Of a stretch of DNA of 64,000 bases, positions 59,371-64,000 are shown one piece after another. The stretch's first letter is position 1, and every line of letters begins with the position of its first letter. The translations under genes and the position numbers were made by a program. Under the pieces are notes generated by a model, which was not told the origin of the DNA, did not search any database, and saw nothing but the letters and a program-made list of their open reading frames with translations. This DNA comes from Anas platyrhynchos (taxonomy: Eukaryota; Chordata; Aves; Anseriformes; Anatidae): NCBI RefSeq assembly GCF_047663525.1, contig NC_092611.1, forward strand, positions 2,579,001 to 2,643,000, in the 5' to 3' direction.

Positions 59371-61707
59371 TCACACCAAGGAGCCGGCCCGGCTCTGTGC
59401 TGGCACCATGACAGGGACAGCACCTGCCCGTGCCAGGCTGGAAGGGGGCAGCCCCCCTGGAGTGGCAGGGGGCTGCGGGGGGTGCCAGGGGGCCCCGTTG
59501 GTGGGAGGGGGGCATCCCCCAGCCCGGTGGGGTCCCCGGTAGCTGCCAGCAGCTGTGAGGACAGAGGCAGTGTCGGAGAGGGGTGAGGCCCCATAGGGTC
59601 TGTCCCGGGCACCCGCAATGGAAGACAAGGTGCTGGTCTTGGAGATGGCATCTGCGGGGGGGGTCCGTGTCCAGGAGGGGGTTTTGGGGGCCACGGCATC
59701 TTCCCTGTGGACAGAGGAGAGAATGGCAACACCTGCTGGAAATCCGGCTGCTCCCCACCACGCACTCCCAAAATCACCTGTATTTTTGGCTGACACCCCC
59801 CAGCCCCCAAAGCAACAAAAGAACTCAGACCTGATGAGCTGCAGGAGCCCCCCCATGCAGGGGACAGAAAGAGGGATTCACCCAGTAGGGAGGGGGAACA
59901 GAGGTGGAAAATATCCTCGTTAACTCTGAAATCTAATGATGACCAGAAATCTCCTCCCCTCATTAATTCCGAGACGCAGCAATAACTTGTTGAACCTCTG
60001 TCCCGGGGAGGGGGGTAGGGGTGTGTGGGGGCTGCCCTCACTTGATCTCGTTGGCTGCCTCCTCCTGGCCGTCACGTTTCTTCCTCCGGTAGCCGACAAG
60101 CCGGCGGGCAAAGAAGGCGACAGTAGCTAGAGCACCCAGGGAACCCAGCACGGCACCAGCGATGATGGCCCCCTCCCTGGCTGCGGGGAGAGAAGTGGCA
60201 GGGGCAGTTTTGCCTCTCCCTCACCTCGCTGCGAGGATCGTGCCCCCCTCCCCAGTCCTGCGGACACGTACTCACTTGAGTGCACCTCCAGGATGATGCG
60301 GCACTCAGCTGAGCCTGCTTGGTTCTCAGCCACACATTTGTAGAGGCCCGACATGTCCAGCGAGAGGTTCGTCAGCTTGAGGGTGCCCCTAGCCCGGTCT
60401 GCAGGGGAGGAATTGGGGTGCTGCCCCATGGCTACCCCCCTGCCCCACACCCACCTCGGTCCAGCAGGGATAGCAGCAGGGGGCGAGGTTACGGGGATGC
60501 TCACTCTCCTCCCCCCTTTGCACAGCAAGGCTGGGAGCAGGCAGAATTCAGGGGACAACCCCAGCCCCTCCACCTCTCCCCCCCTCCAAAGCTTCCCCCC
60601 ACCCCCAGCCCCACCTTACCCTGGGCAGGGGGGAAGAAGACCTGCAGGGTGGGCGCCATGCGCTGCCACTGGTAGGTGGGTGAGGGCTTGCCCTTCTCAG
60701 AGGCACAGCTCAGCGTCACGTTGGCCCCCACCGCGGGGCTGCCCCGAAGCTGGCAGGCGGGGGGGGCTGGCGGCACTGCAGGCACTACATTAGTCCTGGC
60801 CCCGGGGCCACAGGGGGGCACAGGGGAGCGGGGTGCCCTGCAGGCCCTTACCCAGCACCGTGAGGTTGATGACGGCCACGTTCTTGCCCGTGCTGGTGGC
60901 ATCATCCACCACGTTGACAGTGCACATATACTGGCCTGAGTCACGCTCCCGTGTGGAGTTGATGAAAACTGAGATGTTGTGGGTGAGGACAGGGTACAGG
61001 AACCCCACGCGGGGCTTCAGCTCTGTCTCCTCCACCTTCACCACCCCATCCAGGTATGTTAGGATCTGCGCAGAGAAAACTCCTGCTCGGACATGTCTGG
61101 ATGGCACTGCAGGAGGGGAAACCCCTCCAAACCCCACATTTTGGGGAGCAGCAGCAGTCGCATGAGCTACCTCCATCCTCACCCACCCTGAGCATCCACA
61201 GCACAGAAACCAAGGACACATCCCCACCACGGGCACCATGAGCAGCCTACCACCATAGGCACCTCCTTACCACGGGCACCATAGGCACATCCCCATTGTG
61301 GGCACCAGGAGCATCCTCCCACCATAGGAACCTTCCCATCATGGGCACCCCAAGCATCTCTCCATCACGGGCAACTCCCCAGCATGGGCATCCCTCCCTG
61401 TGGGCTCCATGACCATCGTGGGTGCCATGGACATCTCTCCATTGTGGGCACCTCCCCACTGTGGGCACCCTCCCCACATTGTGGGCAACACAAGCATCCC
61501 CCATGTTGAAGGCACCATAGGCACCTCCCCACTCTGTCCCCCCAGTCACCTGGAAGGGGTCAGCATCAGCCTTATCCAGCAGCCAGGTGACATAGGGCTT
61601 TTTCTGTGAGCGGCTGGTGTACCAGGCAGGCAGCACCACTCCCTGCCCCTCCACGGAGAAGACGGAGCCTGTCCCCACGTGCACCTCCAGCACAGCTGAG
61701 CAGACAC
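59371..61707 (-). CDS. ESAM: ESAM, endothelial cell adhesion molecule (first exon missing)
   Basis: Six exons join in phase on the minus strand: 61550-61707, 60852-61065, 60620-60775, 60276-60398, 60042-60180 and 59371-59704, about 374 codons. They encode a V-type Ig domain (VLPAWYT near the start, [11 protein letters not shown] with the second cysteine), a C2-type Ig domain ([36 protein letters not shown]), a membrane span ([20 protein letters not shown]), a basic stop-transfer RRKKRDG, and a cytoplasmic tail with NEIKEDAVAP and the ESAM C-terminus [16 protein letters not shown], which ends in a PDZ ligand. ESAM sits at endothelial tight junctions and on platelets. The signal-peptide exon is not found between 61708 and 64000 and probably lies to the right. 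It is tail to tail with NRGN. Confidence 0.95.
61205..61535. repeat. Minisatellite in ESAM intron 2
   Basis: Irregular tandem units of the GGGCACCATAGGCACCTCCCCA type, about 18-24 bases each, fill most of the intron between the two halves of the V-type Ig domain. Confidence 0.8.
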
Positions 61708-64000
61708 CTGCCCAGCAGGAAAACGGGACATGACTCAAAACCAGGTGCCAGTTTTACCAAAAAAAAAAAAAAAAAAAAAAAAGGAAAAAAAAAATAACAA
61801 CCCCACCAATTGTTAGAAATGTTTTCCCTGTTCCAAAGAAAAGGAAAGAAGAAGCATGTTATCGCCTGGAGACTGGGCCAGGAGGAAATTTTTCCTCCTT
61901 CCCCGCCATGGGAAGGGCTTTCCGGCCAGCCGGAGGATGCAGGACAAAGCCTTCCCCTCCCACGGCCACTTCCCCCCATGAAACAAGCATGGGAAAGCAT
62001 CTGCCCCAGGCTGCCGGGTGCGTCAGGGACAAATCTCCAAGCTCCCCAAATGCTTTTGGAGGAGCCCACAGGATGCCAGGCAGCCCTGGGGCTGGTGCTA
62101 CCTCCTGCCCCTGGGCGGTTTCATTTTTTATGGGGGAAACCCATATAGCACCTGCTTCAGTGCAGGCACCCAGCCAGCGCCCCCGCATCATTTTGCACCC
62201 TCCCAGGTCCTTTGCCACCCCCACAAGTGCTAAACCAGGATATCTGCTGTGTGGCCTTCTGTGCTCCCCCCTCCCCCCCCCAACCCAGTGTCATCCACGG
62301 GGCTGTGAGGGTGTCAATGCCCCCACCGAAGTATCCCCCCGAGCATCAATTCCCTCAAAAATAAAGTCAGGAGCAGGGGGGGGATCAGAGTGGGTGCCAC
62401 AGGTCAGGGAAGGGGGGTGCCTGGCTTGCGGGGGGTGGGATTATTTCCCAGCTTTGCTCTGAAAAGGATCAGCTGGAAAATAATCTGCTCAGGCGAGGTC
62501 GGGTGCCTGGAAACAGTTTGCATTGGGTTCCCTCCAGGGCTGAGAATTAAATGCCATGGGTGACCCCAGCACGGCTGCCCCATCCCCATGTCACTGGCTG
62601 TCCCCATTCCACTGTCCTCACCCTGAAAAAATGGGGGTGGGGTGGGGGGCTTTACTGCTCGTGGCCTGTGGGGGGATTTGGGGCAAATTTTGCAGCTAAC
62701 TTGGGGATTTGGGCATCAGTGCACAGCCTGGATGGGTTTAACCCACAAATTAACTCACACCCAAGCTCAGCCCCTGCTCTCACAGCCCCCTTTCTCTCCT
62801 TATCCCCCCCCCTCCCCCGCCTCCCCCCCAACGTGCACACAAACTTCTTCAGGATTTTTTTCCAGGGCAGGAAGATGAAAACAAGGCGCCTGGGGGTATT
62901 TTTAGCCTCCTGCATTCATCCGCTCTTCCCCCAGCAAGGCTTCAGCGCGGCTTCCTGAGGGCGCCTTGCGGCCCCAGGCAGGAAGCCCTGCGCCGGCTGA
63001 TAACACCGGCTCCCCCCCACAAATTCAAAGTCCTAACACACACCCACCCCACCCACCACCCCACCCCCATCCCACCCCCAGTCCCCTACTTGGGCCAGTT
63101 TGGCCAAGGAAAGGCAGGAGAAATCAGCCCTGGCTGGGCGAGGGCGGACACCTCAGCGCTTAAAAATAGCTAAACCCAACCTAAGAACATAAAACCTTAA
63201 GTCCTACCCAGGGGGGAAAACATGGTGGAGACAGCAGCGCAGGACACCTGAACGCAAGTAGCATCGCAAAAAAAAAATAATAAATTAAATTAAAAGAAGT
63301 TAACATAAAATACAGAGGATGGTTCATTAACTACTCAGACGAGCCCAAGTCACACAAGTAGTTTCGCATTTTTGATTTAAGGTCAGAAATGGGAAGCCAA
63401 AGGGTCAGAGCAGGTTGGGAGTGAAAAGCAGTGATTTGGAAGCTAATCACCCCCAACATCTGCACTCTTCACCCCATGAAAATTCGGGATTTTCAGCCCA
63501 TCAGCATCTTTATGGCCCAGGTAAAGCACAGCGAAAGCTATGCACAACTTAAGGTAGAAAGCCAAGTTCTTGGGGCTGAGCAGCAACCGGGCACCAACAT
63601 TGGCTCAAGAGGGAGTGAACAGCAAGATGCTCAGCCCCGGCCACAGGCTTCCCATCAATTTTGCCTCAAGATAAAGCCCTGAAATCTTTCCAAGATCAGA
63701 GATAGCAACAAATACGCATATAATTACTCACAGGGTTACCATGGCCATGAGCAAACACTTCTGCACTGAGCTCCTATGTCATTGAGCTGTTATTTCAAAA
63801 GCAGGCTGCAGGACCAGCCTGAAGTTGTCCCAGTGTAGCCAGCCCAAGCCATGTTTTCCCAGTCCCACTGGGAATCAGTGGCAAAGCTCAGCAGACACCT
63901 TTTTCCAGTGGTTCTTATCCTCCCTGTTGCTGGTTAGTACCCATACATGTGGAAATGTCTAAAACACAGCAAATCCACTGGCGCTTACCCCAGACCAAGC
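61708..64000. other. ESAM intron 1 or 5' flank, no exon identified
   Basis: No minus-strand segment combines an ATG, a hydrophobic signal peptide and a donor in the required phase (one base left over). A poly-A run (61759-61780) and C-rich stretches (62265-62285, 63040-63085) are present. The region is taken as the first intron. Confidence 0.4.

Noticed and set aside
1-64000. CRISPR array or bacterial-type gene cluster
   Set aside because: All tandem repeats here lack regularly spaced unique spacers, and genes are split by vertebrate introns.

Overview
The window is vertebrate nuclear DNA and almost certainly comes from a bird. The genes have several exons with GT-AG introns and vertebrate orthologues. 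The interspersed repeats are mostly CR1 LINEs with the avian type of 3' end, together with avian endogenous retrovirus LTRs. The host genes are compact and GC-rich, as on avian microchromosomes. The exact species cannot be read from the sequence.

Region 1 (1-15.5 kb) holds the 5' and middle part of ANKMY1 on the minus strand (MORN and ankyrin exons between 3367 and 11003). Its probable promoter CpG island and first exon lie near 15.3-15.5 kb, and its 3' part (further ankyrin repeats and the MYND finger) lies left of the window. The gene is peppered with CR1 pieces, and its first intron carries a broken endogenous retrovirus with a long env-like frame and a 3' LTR.

Region 2 (15.7-33.7 kb) has no host gene that I can support. 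It is a repeat field: CR1 elements in both orientations, an avian LTR at 24.65 kb and a truncated inverted copy at 27.1 kb, retrovirus-like remnants around 28.6-30.9 kb, a GC-rich element at 28.25 kb with CTCF-like motifs, and a minisatellite at 32.8 kb.

Region 3 (33.7-64 kb) is gene dense. A CpG island at 33.8 kb starts PUS3 (+), and HYLS1 (-) is nested antisense in PUS3 intron 1. RPUSD4 (+) follows, so two RNA pseudouridine synthases lie in tandem. Then come PANX3 (+), a CR1 block, a second near-identical copy of the GC-rich element at 51.3 kb, NRGN (+) and, tail to tail with it, ESAM (-), whose first exon is not visible. These six genes correspond to human 11q24 genes; ANKMY1 is a human 2q37 gene. 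The junction between the two gene sets is therefore either a lineage-specific rearrangement or an assembly join, and it falls inside the repeat field.

The host genes do not form one pathway. PUS3 and RPUSD4 modify cytoplasmic/nuclear tRNA and mitochondrial RNA respectively, HYLS1 is a centriole/cilium protein, PANX3 a channel, NRGN a neuronal calmodulin buffer and ESAM an endothelial adhesion molecule. No CRISPR array, bacterial operon or tRNA gene is present. The most unusual structure is the duplicated GC-rich element with variable internal repeat counts.
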